From: Allopusillimonas lactea
Lineage (GTDB): Bacteria > Pseudomonadota > Gammaproteobacteria > Burkholderiales > Burkholderiaceae_B
NCBI RefSeq assembly: GCF_021653995.1
Contig: NZ_JAJJOZ010000009.1
Location: 62,001 to 126,000, forward strand
Reading direction: 5' to 3'
DNA length: 64,000 nucleotides
Positions 36,544 to 44,874 of the stretch are shown here, piece after piece. Position numbers and translations under genes: made by a program. Below the pieces are notes generated by a model. The model was given only the letters and a program-made list of their open reading frames with translations, was not told where the DNA came from and did not search any database. The stretch's first letter is position 1. The number at the start of each line of letters is the position of its first letter.

Positions 36544-38289
36544 TCAATCCTCGACATACCACGTGTCTTCGGACAGCATCACCTGCTGGTGCCCATAGCC
36601 CGCCGGCATCATCGGAAAACAGTTTTCCTGCGGCTGTACCACGACATCGAGAAAGTAGGGGCCGTTGTAGTCCATGCAAGCCTGCAGCGCGGCGTCCAGC
36701 TCAGCCGGGTCGGAAACCCGCGCCGCGCCCCAGCCAAAGGACTTGGCCAGCGCAACGAAATCGGGCAGCGAAGCGTTGTAGCTATGGCTGTAGCGCCCTT
36801 CGTGAATGAGCTCTTGCCATTGGCGCACCATGCCCATGTGCTGGTTGTTGCACAGCACCACCTTGACGGGCGCGCAATGCTGTGTGGCGGTGGCCAGCTC
36901 GTGGATATTCATCAGAATGGATGCATCGCCCGACACACACACAACCGGTGTGCCGGGGTTGCCGACCTGCGCGCCGATGGCGGCCGGCAGGCCGTAGCCC
37001 ATGGTGCCCGCGCCGCCCGAAGTGAGCCAGCGATTGGGGCGGGTGAACTTGATGTACTGCGCCGCCCACATCTGGTGTTGGCCGACGTCGGTGGAGACGA
37101 TGGCATCCTTGCCCTGCAGCAGGCGGTTTACACGCTGCATCAGATCCTGCGGCAGTATGTGCTCGGCCGATGGCGTGACACGCAGGCACTCCTTGGCGCG
37201 CCACACGCCGATGCGGTCCCACCACTCGTCCAGCGGCACCGGGACGCGCTCCATCTGCGAGAGTTCCTTGCGCAGGGCACGCAGCAGCGGGTAGCAGTCG
37301 CCCACCATGCCTACGTCAGCGCGCACCACCTTGTTGATGGAGGCAGGGTCGATGTCGAGATGGATTTTGCTGGCGTAGGGGCAGAAATCAGACAGCCGGC
37401 CGGTAATGCGGTCATCGAAACGCGCCCCCACGCACACGATGAGATCCGCATGATGCATGGCCAGGTTCGCTTCCAGCGTACCGTGCATGCCCAGCATGCC
37501 CAGGAACAGCGGATCGTCGGCGGGAAAGGCGCCCAGGCCCATAAGGGTGAGCGTGCAGGGCGCACCGAGGTCGCGCACCAGGCTGGTAAACGCGTGGCAG
37601 GCATCGGCACCCGAGTTGATGAGCCCGCCGCCGCCATAGAACACGGGGCGCTTGGCATTGGCGATCAGCGTGGCCGCGCGCTTGATGGCGGCCTCGGCGG
37701 TGGGGCCCGTGGTCTCTACACCTACTGGTGGCGCCTCGACGGGCTCAGCGCCGCTCTCGGGCACCAGGCCGATCTGGATGTCTTTGGGGAAGTCGACCAA
37801 CACGGGGCCCGGCCGGCCCGTCGTGGTGAGCTGGTAAGCCTTGGCGGCCACGGTAGCCACATCTTCGGTGCGCCGGATCTGGGCATTCCATTTGGTGACC
37901 GGGCGCGAAATACCGATGGCATCGCATTCCTGGAAGGCATCGGTGCCGATGGCGCTGGTGGCCACCTGCCCGCTGATGCACAACACGGGGATCGAGTCGC
38001 ACAAGGCATCGAGCAGGCCGGACGTGGTGTTGGCCATGCCGGGCCCCGACGTGACGAGCACCACGCCTGGCTTGCCGGTGGAGCGCGCATAGCCTTCGGC
38101 TGCGTGTACGGCGGCTTGCTCGTGCCGCACCAGCACGTGGCGGATGCGAGGCTCGGCGTACAGGGCATCGTACAAGGGCAGCACTGCACCGCCGGGGTAG
38201 CCAAAAATGGTGTCGACGCCGTGGGCGATGAGGGTGTTGAGCAGGGTTTGGGCGCCGTTGCGGGTGACGGCTTCAGTAAAGGTGTTCAC
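36544..38289 (-). CDS. ilvB: Acetolactate synthase large subunit-like TPP enzyme
   Basis: A 581-aa thiamine-pyrophosphate enzyme of the acetohydroxyacid synthase type, joining two pyruvates or pyruvate plus 2-ketobutyrate. Domains in order are the TPP-binding N domain with the catalytic glutamate in VLVRHEQAAVHAAEGYAR, the central FAD-type domain (VCVGARFDDRITGR), and the C-terminal TPP/Mg motif at 454-483 beginning GDASILMNIHELATA and ending in NNQ. PMMPAGYGHQQVML resembles the AHAS C-terminus. No ilvN small subunit is adjacent, so this may be a stand-alone paralogue. Substrate is not certain. Confidence 0.85.
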   Translation of the reverse strand: MNTFTEAVTRNGAQTLLNTLIAHGVDTIFGYPGGAVLPLYDALYAEPRIRHVLVRHEQAAVHAAEGYARSTGKPGVVLVTSGPGMANTTSGLLDALCDSIPVLCISGQVATSAIGTDAFQECDAIGISRPVTKWNAQIRRTEDVATVAAKAYQLTTTGRPGPVLVDFPKDIQIGLVPESGAEPVEAPPVGVETTGPTAEAAIKRAATLIANAKRPVFYGGGGLINSGADACHAFTSLVRDLGAPCTLTLMGLGAFPADDPLFLGMLGMHGTLEANLAMHHADLIVCVGARFDDRITGRLSDFCPYASKIHLDIDPASINKVVRADVGMVGDCYPLLRALRKELSQMERVPVPLDEWWDRIGVWRAKECLRVTPSAEHILPQDLMQRVNRLLQGKDAIVSTDVGQHQMWAAQYIKFTRPNRWLTSGGAGTMGYGLPAAIGAQVGNPGTPVVCVSGDASILMNIHELATATQHCAPVKVVLCNNQHMGMVRQWQELIHEGRYSHSYNASLPDFVALAKSFGWGAARVSDPAELDAALQACMDYNGPYFLDVVVQPQENCFPMMPAGYGHQQVMLSEDTWYVED

Positions 38290-38366
38290 AGGGATGCGCG
38301 GGTCTTCATAAGCTATGATCTCTCAAGTTTATTCTCTTTTACGCGAAGGCCCGAATTTCTCCTCTT

Positions 38367-39128
38367 ATGGCACGCACGCTTCCCACTTGGCACACAGTCC
38401 GGCAATCCACACTCCACGGCAACGGGGTCTTCGCCGCCACGGATATCCCCGCAGGCACACACATTCTTCAGTACGGCGGGCAGCGCATTACGCCTGAACA
38501 AGCTGATGCAATGTTCCCGGTAAACCCCGATGATCCATTTCATACCTTCTTCTTCGCGCTGAGCTGCGGCAAGGTGATCGATGGCGGCAAGCGCGGCAAT
38601 GATGCGCGCTGGATCAACCACTCCTGTGCGCCTAACTGCGAGGCGCAGGAAAGCGCCACGGGCAAGTCCGTGTATATCATCGCCCTGCGCGACATCCCAG
38701 CTGGCGAAGAGCTCTTCTATGACTATGGCCTGGTGATAGACGAGCGCATTACGCGCACGTTGCGCGACCAATACAAATGCCTGTGCGGCGCGGCGCAATG
38801 CCGGGGCACGATGCTGGCGCTGCCGGCGAAAAAACACAAGGCCGCTGAAGTCCAAGCCGCCAAGCCCAAGAAAAAGGCTACCGACGCCAAGGCCACCCAA
38901 CCCAGGACAACGGGCACTGACGCGGTCGGCGACATCGCCACCGATGCCAGCGCCAATGTTGATACCAATGCTGACGCGCAGGCCTCCAGCAAAAAGAAAA
39001 AGAAAGAGAAAAAGAAAGCCGGCGACAAAAAGACAAAAAACGCCCGCGAGAAAGACATGGCGAAAAGTGCGCGCGGAAAGGGCCGAACCGCCGAGGCAGA
39101 CACCGGCAAGAAGAAAAAACGCAAGTAA
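38367..39128 (+). CDS. SET domain-containing protein methyltransferase-like
   Basis: A 253-aa bacterial SET-domain protein. The SET core spans about residues 10-130, with GNGVFAATDIPAGTHI, the SAM/knot motif N84-H85-S86-C87 followed by APNCEA, and catalytic tyrosines in ELFYDYGL (118 and 120). A post-SET C138-x-C140-x4-C145 pattern completes the zinc site. The remaining 100 residues are Lys/Ala-rich with runs such as SKKKKKEKKKAGDKK. It is probably a lysine methyltransferase acting on a basic or DNA-binding protein. Divergent from ilvB, 77 bases apart. Confidence 0.88.
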   Translation: MARTLPTWHTVRQSTLHGNGVFAATDIPAGTHILQYGGQRITPEQADAMFPVNPDDPFHTFFFALSCGKVIDGGKRGNDARWINHSCAPNCEAQESATGKSVYIIALRDIPAGEELFYDYGLVIDERITRTLRDQYKCLCGAAQCRGTMLALPAKKHKAAEVQAAKPKKKATDAKATQPRTTGTDAVGDIATDASANVDTNADAQASSKKKKKEKKKAGDKKTKNAREKDMAKSARGKGRTAEADTGKKKKRK

Positions 39129-39215
39129 TGGGTCATGGCACGCGCCCTGTAGCGGCGCGTGCCACCCACCGATCGGGTGGCCGGATCGGCGGGCGACGCG
39201 CAGCGGATGAAAACG

Positions 39216-40868
39216 TCAGTTGGCCGCGATCAGCATGGCGCCCGGCACGGCGCGAGGGCCCTGGCCAGAACGGCCGGCAGCGTCGATCGCAGCGCCATGG
39301 GCTGTGTCAGCGCGCAGCCGGAAGCGATCCACCAAGGCTTCGAGCACGCTGGCCTGCTGCTGCAGCGACGCCGCAGCGGCGGCCGATTCGCTGACCAGCA
39401 CCGCGTTCTGCTGCGTCACAGTGTCCATCTGGCTGACCGCAGTGCTGACCTCGCTGATGCCGGCATCCTGCTCGCTGCTGGCGGCTGAAATCTCGCTGAT
39501 CACCTCATTGACCTTGTTCACACGGCCGACGATTTCGCCCATGATCTCGCCGGCGCGATCAACGAGTTGGCTGCCCGCGGCGATCTGGCTGGCGGAGTCT
39601 TCGATCAGACCGCGGATCTCTTTCGCCGCCGTGGCCGAGCGCTGCGCCAGCGTGCGCACTTCAGCGGCAACCACCGCGAAACCTTTGCCCTGGTCACCGG
39701 CGCGGGCGGCTTCGACCGCGGCGTTGAGAGCCAGGATATTGGTCTGGAAGGCAATGCTGTCAATGACGCCGGTTATCTCGGCTACCTTGCGCGAGGACGC
39801 ATGGATGGATCGCATCGTCTCAACGACTTGCGCCACCACGTCGCCGCCCTGCCCTGCGACCGTATGGGCGTCGTTGGCCATGCCGCTGGCCTGCCGTGCA
39901 TTGTCGGTATTGTTCTTGACCGTGGCCGTCAGTTCCTGCGTGGCGGAGGCCGTTTCGGTGAGGGAGCAGGATTGTTGCTCGGTGCGCGATGCAAGATCCT
40001 GGCTGCCCGAGGCAATCTGGGTGGCCGCACCCGCAATCGAGGCCGTGCTCGCACGCACTTCCGCCACAATGCGGGTGAGATTGTCGCGCATGTACTGCAT
40101 GGCATAAATGAGGCTGCTGGTGTCGCCTGGCCGGGTCCGGATATCCACGGCGAGGTTTCCTTCAGCGATCTGTTGTGCGATGCGCGCCGCATACCGTGGC
40201 TCACCGCCCAACTGGCGCCACAGGCTGCGTGCAATAAGCACGCCCACACCCAACAGCGCCAAGGCGACCAGCAGCATACAAACGGCAAGCTCGATAAGGC
40301 GTTCGGTAAAGACTGCATCGACGTCGTCGACATAAATCCCTGACCCGATCACCCATCCCCACGCTTCGAAAAGCTTGACGTAGGAAATCTTGGGAACGGG
40401 CTCGTCGCGGCCCGGCTTGGGCCAGTCATAGGCATGGTATCCCGCCCCTGCTGCGCGAATCTCACGGTCGAACCCCTTGAGCAGACTGGTCACTGCGGGA
40501 TTCTTGTGATCCTCAGCTTTCACGCCCACCATGGACGGCACGATGGGATGCATCAGATAGACGTTGTCTTTCGAGTGGATCCAGAAGTATTCCGCGCCGT
40601 TGTAGCGCATATACGCAAGCTGGGCCATTGCCTGTTCCTTGGCCTGGGCCTCTTGCAGGCGGCCTTCCCGCACTTCGTCGTAGTAAAACTGGACGGTGGA
40701 ATGCGCCACTTCCACGGCCTGCCGGACAGTGGCTTTGCGGTCGTCCAACATCAGCGTGCGTTCGGATGCCAGGAAGATTACGCCGATCAGCATGATGCCC
40801 AGAATGGCGCTCGCAACGAGCAGGGCGAGCCTGCCCGTCACGCTGAGGTTTTGAAGTATTTTCTGCAT
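39216..40868 (-). CDS. Methyl-accepting chemotaxis protein, single Cache type
   Basis: A 550-aa chemoreceptor. The N-terminal helix (about 12-34) is followed by a periplasmic sCache_2 domain with YMRYNGAEYFWIHSKDNVYLM and WGWVIGSGIYVDDVD. A second transmembrane helix lies near 195-215, then HAMP and the signalling coiled coil with the hairpin tip EITGVIDSIAFQTNILALNA and EAARAGDQGKGFAVVAAEVR. The sCache_2 family often senses small carboxylates. The ATG at 40868 starts at the cytoplasmic leader of TM1. No CheR-binding pentapeptide is seen at the C-terminus. Divergent from TRAP system 3. Confidence 0.92.
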   Translation of the reverse strand: MQKILQNLSVTGRLALLVASAILGIMLIGVIFLASERTLMLDDRKATVRQAVEVAHSTVQFYYDEVREGRLQEAQAKEQAMAQLAYMRYNGAEYFWIHSKDNVYLMHPIVPSMVGVKAEDHKNPAVTSLLKGFDREIRAAGAGYHAYDWPKPGRDEPVPKISYVKLFEAWGWVIGSGIYVDDVDAVFTERLIELAVCMLLVALALLGVGVLIARSLWRQLGGEPRYAARIAQQIAEGNLAVDIRTRPGDTSSLIYAMQYMRDNLTRIVAEVRASTASIAGAATQIASGSQDLASRTEQQSCSLTETASATQELTATVKNNTDNARQASGMANDAHTVAGQGGDVVAQVVETMRSIHASSRKVAEITGVIDSIAFQTNILALNAAVEAARAGDQGKGFAVVAAEVRTLAQRSATAAKEIRGLIEDSASQIAAGSQLVDRAGEIMGEIVGRVNKVNEVISEISAASSEQDAGISEVSTAVSQMDTVTQQNAVLVSESAAAAASLQQQASVLEALVDRFRLRADTAHGAAIDAAGRSGQGPRAVPGAMLIAAN

Positions 40869-41210
40869 GATGTGTGTGTGTACTCCGGCGCGAGACGGCG
40901 TCGCCGCGCCTGATATTGACTGTGTATTGACTGCTGCGAGGTTGGCCAACCAGTCATATAACGACAGCAAACCCACACCGTTAAGGTATTTTTTTCAGTT
41001 TTTTTTAAGCTTTCATTATTTTTTCCACCGCGGTCGCCGCACACATCATCCGACGCCGGGTCGGCCCCGCGTCAGCGGCGCCAGGCACGATCTGAGCGGC
41101 ACGGGAAAGCCCCGAGTACCAAAAAGGCCGCATCGCGGGTTAGCATGTAATCTTTTGCATCATCTGGATGCGTGACGCGGTTGTTGTGTCAGCCAGCCAG
41201 ATCCGTTTTT
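40869..41210. other. Divergent promoter region, chemoreceptor / TRAP system 3
   Basis: A 342-base gap between the chemoreceptor and TRAP genes. It includes an AT-rich core with long T runs at about 40988-41032, unusual for this GC-rich window and likely to hold the chemoreceptor promoter on the minus strand. I could not find a convincing sigma-28 box (TAAA-N15-GCCGATAA). No gene is evident. Confidence 0.45.
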
Positions 41211-41744
41211 ATGTCCCCACCTTTGCATCACCCTCCGGAAGCGCCGAAAGAACCCATCATCCCGGAAGCGTCGGATCCTCCCGTCCGCATACCGCTTGCG
41301 GTCGAAGACTGGATCTCGGTATTGCTGATGGCGGCCCTGGCCTTGATCACGTTTGCGAACGTGCTGGTTCGCTACTTCACCAGCAGCTCGTTTGCCTGGA
41401 CTGAAGAAATCTCGATCTTCCTGCTTATTGTGCTGACCATGACCGCCAGCGCCACCGCCTTCGTGCGGCGGCAGCACATTCGCATCGAACTGTACGCCGA
41501 CGGCGGCCTGCCCGCCCGCCAGCGCCGGCTGGCCGTCATCAGCCAGACCATCACCCTGCTGTTCTTCATCCTGCTTACCGTGCTGTCGGCCCGCATGGCC
41601 TACGACGAATACAACTGGGACGTCACCTCCCCGGCGATCGGTGTGCCTAACTGGTGGTACACCATCTGGATGCCGGTGCTATCGGCCGCCATCGCCCTGC
41701 GCATGGCCGGCATGCTGCAACGCACGCTGCGGGGCGGCGCATGA
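41211..41744 (+). CDS. TRAP transporter small permease, DctQ family (system 3)
   Basis: A 177-aa four-helix subunit. A proline-rich cytoplasmic start (MSPPLHHPPEAPKEP) precedes WISVLLMAALALITFANVLV, and FAWTEEISIFLLIVLT with FVRRQHIRIELY carries the DctQ signature. It ends in an ATGA overlap with the large permease, implying coupled translation. The ATG at 41211 has no obvious ribosome-binding site, and an upstream in-frame start at 41172 is possible. Confidence 0.87.
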   Translation: MSPPLHHPPEAPKEPIIPEASDPPVRIPLAVEDWISVLLMAALALITFANVLVRYFTSSSFAWTEEISIFLLIVLTMTASATAFVRRQHIRIELYADGGLPARQRRLAVISQTITLLFFILLTVLSARMAYDEYNWDVTSPAIGVPNWWYTIWMPVLSAAIALRMAGMLQRTLRGGA

Positions 41745-43039
41745 TCGCCACCTTGCTGTTCGTTGTTTTCGCCGTGCTGATGGTCATCGGCACGCCCGTC
41801 GGTGTTGCGCTGGGCGTAGCCGGCACGCTGTCCATCGTGCTGACCAACCTGGACACCCAATGGTTCGGCCTGCTGGCCGTGCCTCAGAACTTCTATGCCG
41901 GCCTGGCCAAGTATCCACTGCTGGCCATTCCCATGTTTGTGCTGGTGGGGTCTATCTTCGACCGCTCCGGCGTCGCCAGCCGCCTGGTCAACTTCGCCAT
42001 CTCTATCGTTGGGCGCGGGCCGGGCATGCTGCCATTGGTGGCGATTGCGGTGGCCATGTTCCTGGGTGGCATTTCGGGCTCAGGGCCGGCCTGCGCGGCG
42101 GCGGTGGGGGCCGTCATGATTGGCGCCATGCGGCGCGCGGGCTATCCCGATTCGTACTCGGCCAGCATTGTGGCGGCCGGGGCCTCCACCGACATCCTGA
42201 TCCCGCCCTCGATCGCCTTTATCGTGTATTCGGTGCTGGTGCCGCAGGCGTCTGTGCCGGCGCTGTTTGCCGCTGGCATGGTGCCCGGCATACTCGTGGG
42301 CATTGCCCTGATCGTGCCCGCCGTCTGGCTGGCACGCCGCCACAAAATGGGGGCGCTGGAGCGCGAGCTGCCGCGCCCGCCGTTCTGGGCCAGCCTGGGT
42401 GAAGCAGCCTGGGGCCTGATCGCACCGGTACTGATACTGGGCGGTATGCGCATGGGCTTGTTCACGCCCACGGAAGCAGCCGTGGTGGCGGTGTTCTATG
42501 GCCTGTTCGTAGGCATGGTTATACACCGCACCATCAAGGTGCGCGACCTGTTCCCCATTCTGCGCGAAGCCGCCGAGCTGTCAGCCGTCATTCTGCTGGT
42601 GGTGACGCTGGCGGGTATTTTTGCCTGGGCACTGTCCACACTCAGCATTATTGACCCGCTCACCCGCGCCATTGTCGAGTCCGGCCTGGGCGAGTATGGC
42701 GTCCTGGCGCTGCTTATCGTGCTGCTGGTCGTACTGGGCATGTTCCTGGACGGCATCTCGATTTTCCTGATTTTCGTGCCGCTGATCATGCCGATTGCGG
42801 GCCACTATCAATGGGACTATGTTTGGTTCGGGGTGATCCTGACGTTGATGGTGGCGGTGGGGCAGTTTACGCCGCCGCTGGCGGTGAACCTGATGGTCGC
42901 CTGCCGCATTGCCCGTATACCGCTCGAAAGCACGGTGCGCTGGGTGCTGTGGCTGCTGGTGTCCATGTTCACCGTACTGCTGCTGGTCATTGTTTTCCCC
43001 GAGCTGGCGATATGGCTGCCCAGATATCTGGGTTTCTGA
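41741..43039 (+). CDS. TRAP transporter large permease, DctM family (system 3)
   Basis: A 432-aa permease with about 12 helices. DctM motifs are GLAKYPLLAIPMFVLVGSIFD, GGISGSGPACAAAVGAVMIGAM, DILIPPSIAFIVYSVLV and MGLFTPTEAAVVAVFYGLF. It begins inside the last codon of dctQ (ATGA). The gene order dctQ-dctM-dctP differs from systems 1 and 2, where the binding protein comes first. Confidence 0.93.
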   Translation: MIATLLFVVFAVLMVIGTPVGVALGVAGTLSIVLTNLDTQWFGLLAVPQNFYAGLAKYPLLAIPMFVLVGSIFDRSGVASRLVNFAISIVGRGPGMLPLVAIAVAMFLGGISGSGPACAAAVGAVMIGAMRRAGYPDSYSASIVAAGASTDILIPPSIAFIVYSVLVPQASVPALFAAGMVPGILVGIALIVPAVWLARRHKMGALERELPRPPFWASLGEAAWGLIAPVLILGGMRMGLFTPTEAAVVAVFYGLFVGMVIHRTIKVRDLFPILREAAELSAVILLVVTLAGIFAWALSTLSIIDPLTRAIVESGLGEYGVLALLIVLLVVLGMFLDGISIFLIFVPLIMPIAGHYQWDYVWFGVILTLMVAVGQFTPPLAVNLMVACRIARIPLESTVRWVLWLLVSMFTVLLLVIVFPELAIWLPRYLGF

Positions 43040-43063
43040 GCCCGCGCCACACCCGCCGCGGGC
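43040..43063. terminator. Hairpin between dctM and dctP (system 3)
   Basis: GCCCGCG (43040-43046) and CGCGGGC (43057-43063) pair perfectly across a 10-base loop directly after the dctM stop. It could stabilise the upstream message or partially separate dctP expression from the permeases. No T-tract. Confidence 0.45.
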
Positions 43064-43150
43064 CTGCCTTCGCATCATGCATCGGCATGCCTTTGCTTCG
43101 CTTTTTAACTTGACGACGACATATCCCCGTAACAACAAGGAGAAGATGAC

Positions 43151-44182
43151 ATGAAAATCCGTTCCCTGCTCGGCGCCCTCGCCTGTTCGGCCATCGCGCT
43201 TTCGGCCGCACTGCCTGCCGAGGCGGCCAACTACAAATCCGAATACAAGACCTCCATCGTGGTCAGCACCGCCTTCCCCTGGGGCGAGGGCGCGCAGATC
43301 TGGGCCGACCTGGTGCGCGAGCGCACCAGTGGCCGCATCAACATGAAAATCTACCCCGGCACATCGCTGGTGCAGGGAGACCAGACGCGTGAGTTCACCG
43401 CCATCCGCCAGGGCCTGATCGACATGGCCGTGGGCTCCACCATCAATTGGTCGCCGCAGGTCAAGCAATTGAACCTGTTCTCGCTGCCCTTCCTGATGCC
43501 TGACTATGCCGCCATCGACGCGCTGATCCACGGCAAGGTGGGCGAAGATCTGTTCAAGGTGCTGGAGAAATCCGGCGTTGTGCCGCTGGCCTGGGGCGAG
43601 AACGGCTACCGTCAGCTCAGCAACTCCAAGCACGTGATCGACTCGCCCGACGACCTCAAAGGCCTGAAGCTGCGTGTGGTCGGCTCGCCGCTGTACATCG
43701 ACACCTTCACCGCCCTGGGCGCCAACCCCACCCAGATGAGTTGGGCCGACGCGCAGCCCGCGCTGGCAACCGGCGCAGTGGATGGCCAGGAAAACCCGAT
43801 TTCAATCTACGCCGGCGCCAAGCTGTACGACGTGGCCCAGAAATACCTGACCCTATGGAACTACGTAGCCGATCCGCTGATTTTTGTGGTCAACAAACAG
43901 GTGTGGGAATCCTGGACGCCTGAAGACCAGAAGATCGTCCGCGAAGCGGCGATCGAAGCTGGCAAGAAAGAAATCGCCATCGCCCGCAAAGGCGTGACGC
44001 CGGAAGACCCGTCCATGCTCAAAGATATCGAAGGCAAAGGCGTCACCGTTACCAGCCTGACACCTGAGCAGCATGATGCCTTCGTGAAGGTTACCAAGCC
44101 CGTGTTCGAGAAATGGAAGAAGACGGTGGGCGAAGAACTGGTCGACCAGGCCCAGAAGGACATCGCCGCGCGCAAGAAGTAA
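43151..44182 (+). CDS. TRAP transporter solute-binding protein, DctP family (system 3)
   Basis: A 343-aa periplasmic receptor with a signal peptide ending LPAEA|ANYKSEY. The core includes GLKLRVVGSPLYIDTFTALG, with the binding arginine region, and ATGAVDGQENPISIYAGAKL. A strong AAGGAGAAG ribosome-binding site precedes the ATG. Downstream, across a hairpin, lie the convergent nucleoside-processing genes. The solute is unknown. Confidence 0.93.
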   Translation: MKIRSLLGALACSAIALSAALPAEAANYKSEYKTSIVVSTAFPWGEGAQIWADLVRERTSGRINMKIYPGTSLVQGDQTREFTAIRQGLIDMAVGSTINWSPQVKQLNLFSLPFLMPDYAAIDALIHGKVGEDLFKVLEKSGVVPLAWGENGYRQLSNSKHVIDSPDDLKGLKLRVVGSPLYIDTFTALGANPTQMSWADAQPALATGAVDGQENPISIYAGAKLYDVAQKYLTLWNYVADPLIFVVNKQVWESWTPEDQKIVREAAIEAGKKEIAIARKGVTPEDPSMLKDIEGKGVTVTSLTPEQHDAFVKVTKPVFEKWKKTVGEELVDQAQKDIAARKK

Positions 44183-44209
44183 GGTAGCAACGCGCGCGTT
44201 CCGGTCGAA

Positions 44210-44233
44210 GGCCCCGGCCTGAAAGCCTGGGCC
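44210..44233. terminator. Hairpin between convergent dctP and deoxyribosyltransferase genes
   Basis: GGCCCCGGC (44210-44218) and GCCTGGGCC (44225-44233) pair with one mismatch over a 6-base loop. The placement between two convergent stops suits a bidirectional terminator. Confidence 0.4.
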
Positions 44234-44248
44234 CGCCGCGCACGAGGG

Positions 44249-44761
44249 TCAGCCGTCGTGCGCGGCAGCCAGGCTGCGCAGGCAGTCCTCCACGTCGCCT
44301 GTGATGACCTGTGTTGTACATGCGATCATCAGGTTCAGTGGCATGCCAAAGTCCTCCACGGTGTAGCCGTCGTGGTCAACGAATCGCGACGGGCCGCTGC
44401 CATCGTTGGCCTGGCCAATCGCGACCTGCCCCACCAACGTGCGGGTTTCGCTCGTGTAGGCCCACACGGGCTTTCCGAGCGCCACTGCGTAGCCCACCTC
44501 GAACACTGTGCCGGAGTCGGGTTCGTTGCCGCGAAAGGTGTTCAGGTTGGCCATCACTAGGTCGGCGCTGCGCAGCAGTGCCAGGTTGGTGTCGCAGATC
44601 CACTGGGCCAGCGGGCCGCCGTGCATGCCAGAGGGGGCTTCGTTGTCGAGCGGGAACATGCCCTCAAATCCATATTTGCGGCAAAGTTGCTTCAGGTATT
44701 CGCCGTGTTCCCGCGCATCGGGGCGGAAAACATCAAAGCCCGCCAGATAGATTTGTTTCAT
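44249..44761 (-). CDS. Nucleoside 2-deoxyribosyltransferase-like protein
   Basis: A 170-aa cytoplasmic protein of the nucleoside 2-deoxyribosyltransferase family. The start MKQIYLAGFDVFRPDA matches the family's nucleotide-binding first strand. The active-site-type DLVMANLNTFRGNEPDSGTV and the glutamate in VFEVGYAVALGKPVWAY follow. It probably exchanges or hydrolyses the N-glycosidic bond of deoxynucleosides or nucleotides. It lies directly downstream of AMP nucleosidase on the same strand, suggesting a shared role in nucleotide salvage. The ATG at 44761 was chosen over the upstream in-frame start. Confidence 0.85.
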   Translation of the reverse strand: MKQIYLAGFDVFRPDAREHGEYLKQLCRKYGFEGMFPLDNEAPSGMHGGPLAQWICDTNLALLRSADLVMANLNTFRGNEPDSGTVFEVGYAVALGKPVWAYTSETRTLVGQVAIGQANDGSGPSRFVDHDGYTVEDFGMPLNLMIACTTQVITGDVEDCLRSLAAAHDG

Positions 44762-44824
44762 AAGCGCTGGTCTCCTTCCGTGGTACACACGGCCGTTCGC
44801 CTTTTTAACACCAGTGAAAGGCCC

Positions 44825-44849
44825 CGCGCCCCGACATTTGCGGGGCGCG
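44825..44849 (-). terminator. Terminator-like hairpin after amn
   Basis: CGCGCCCCG (44825-44833) and CGGGGCGCG (44841-44849) form a perfect 9-base stem with a 7-base loop, 26 bases beyond the amn stop. On the minus strand the stem is followed by a short CTTTC, a weak T-tract. Probably a factor-independent or stabilising terminator. Confidence 0.5.
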
Positions 44850-44874
44850 ACAGTAGACCTGCTTGCCGCACACC

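Noticed and set aside
36415..38523. 702-codon plus-strand frame opposite ilvB
   Set aside because: It overlaps a well-supported TPP enzyme on the other strand and has composition typical of an antisense shadow.
40988..41032. Poly-T/AT-rich block as a terminator
   Set aside because: No stem precedes the T runs and the flanking genes are divergent, so promoter-associated AT-richness is more likely.
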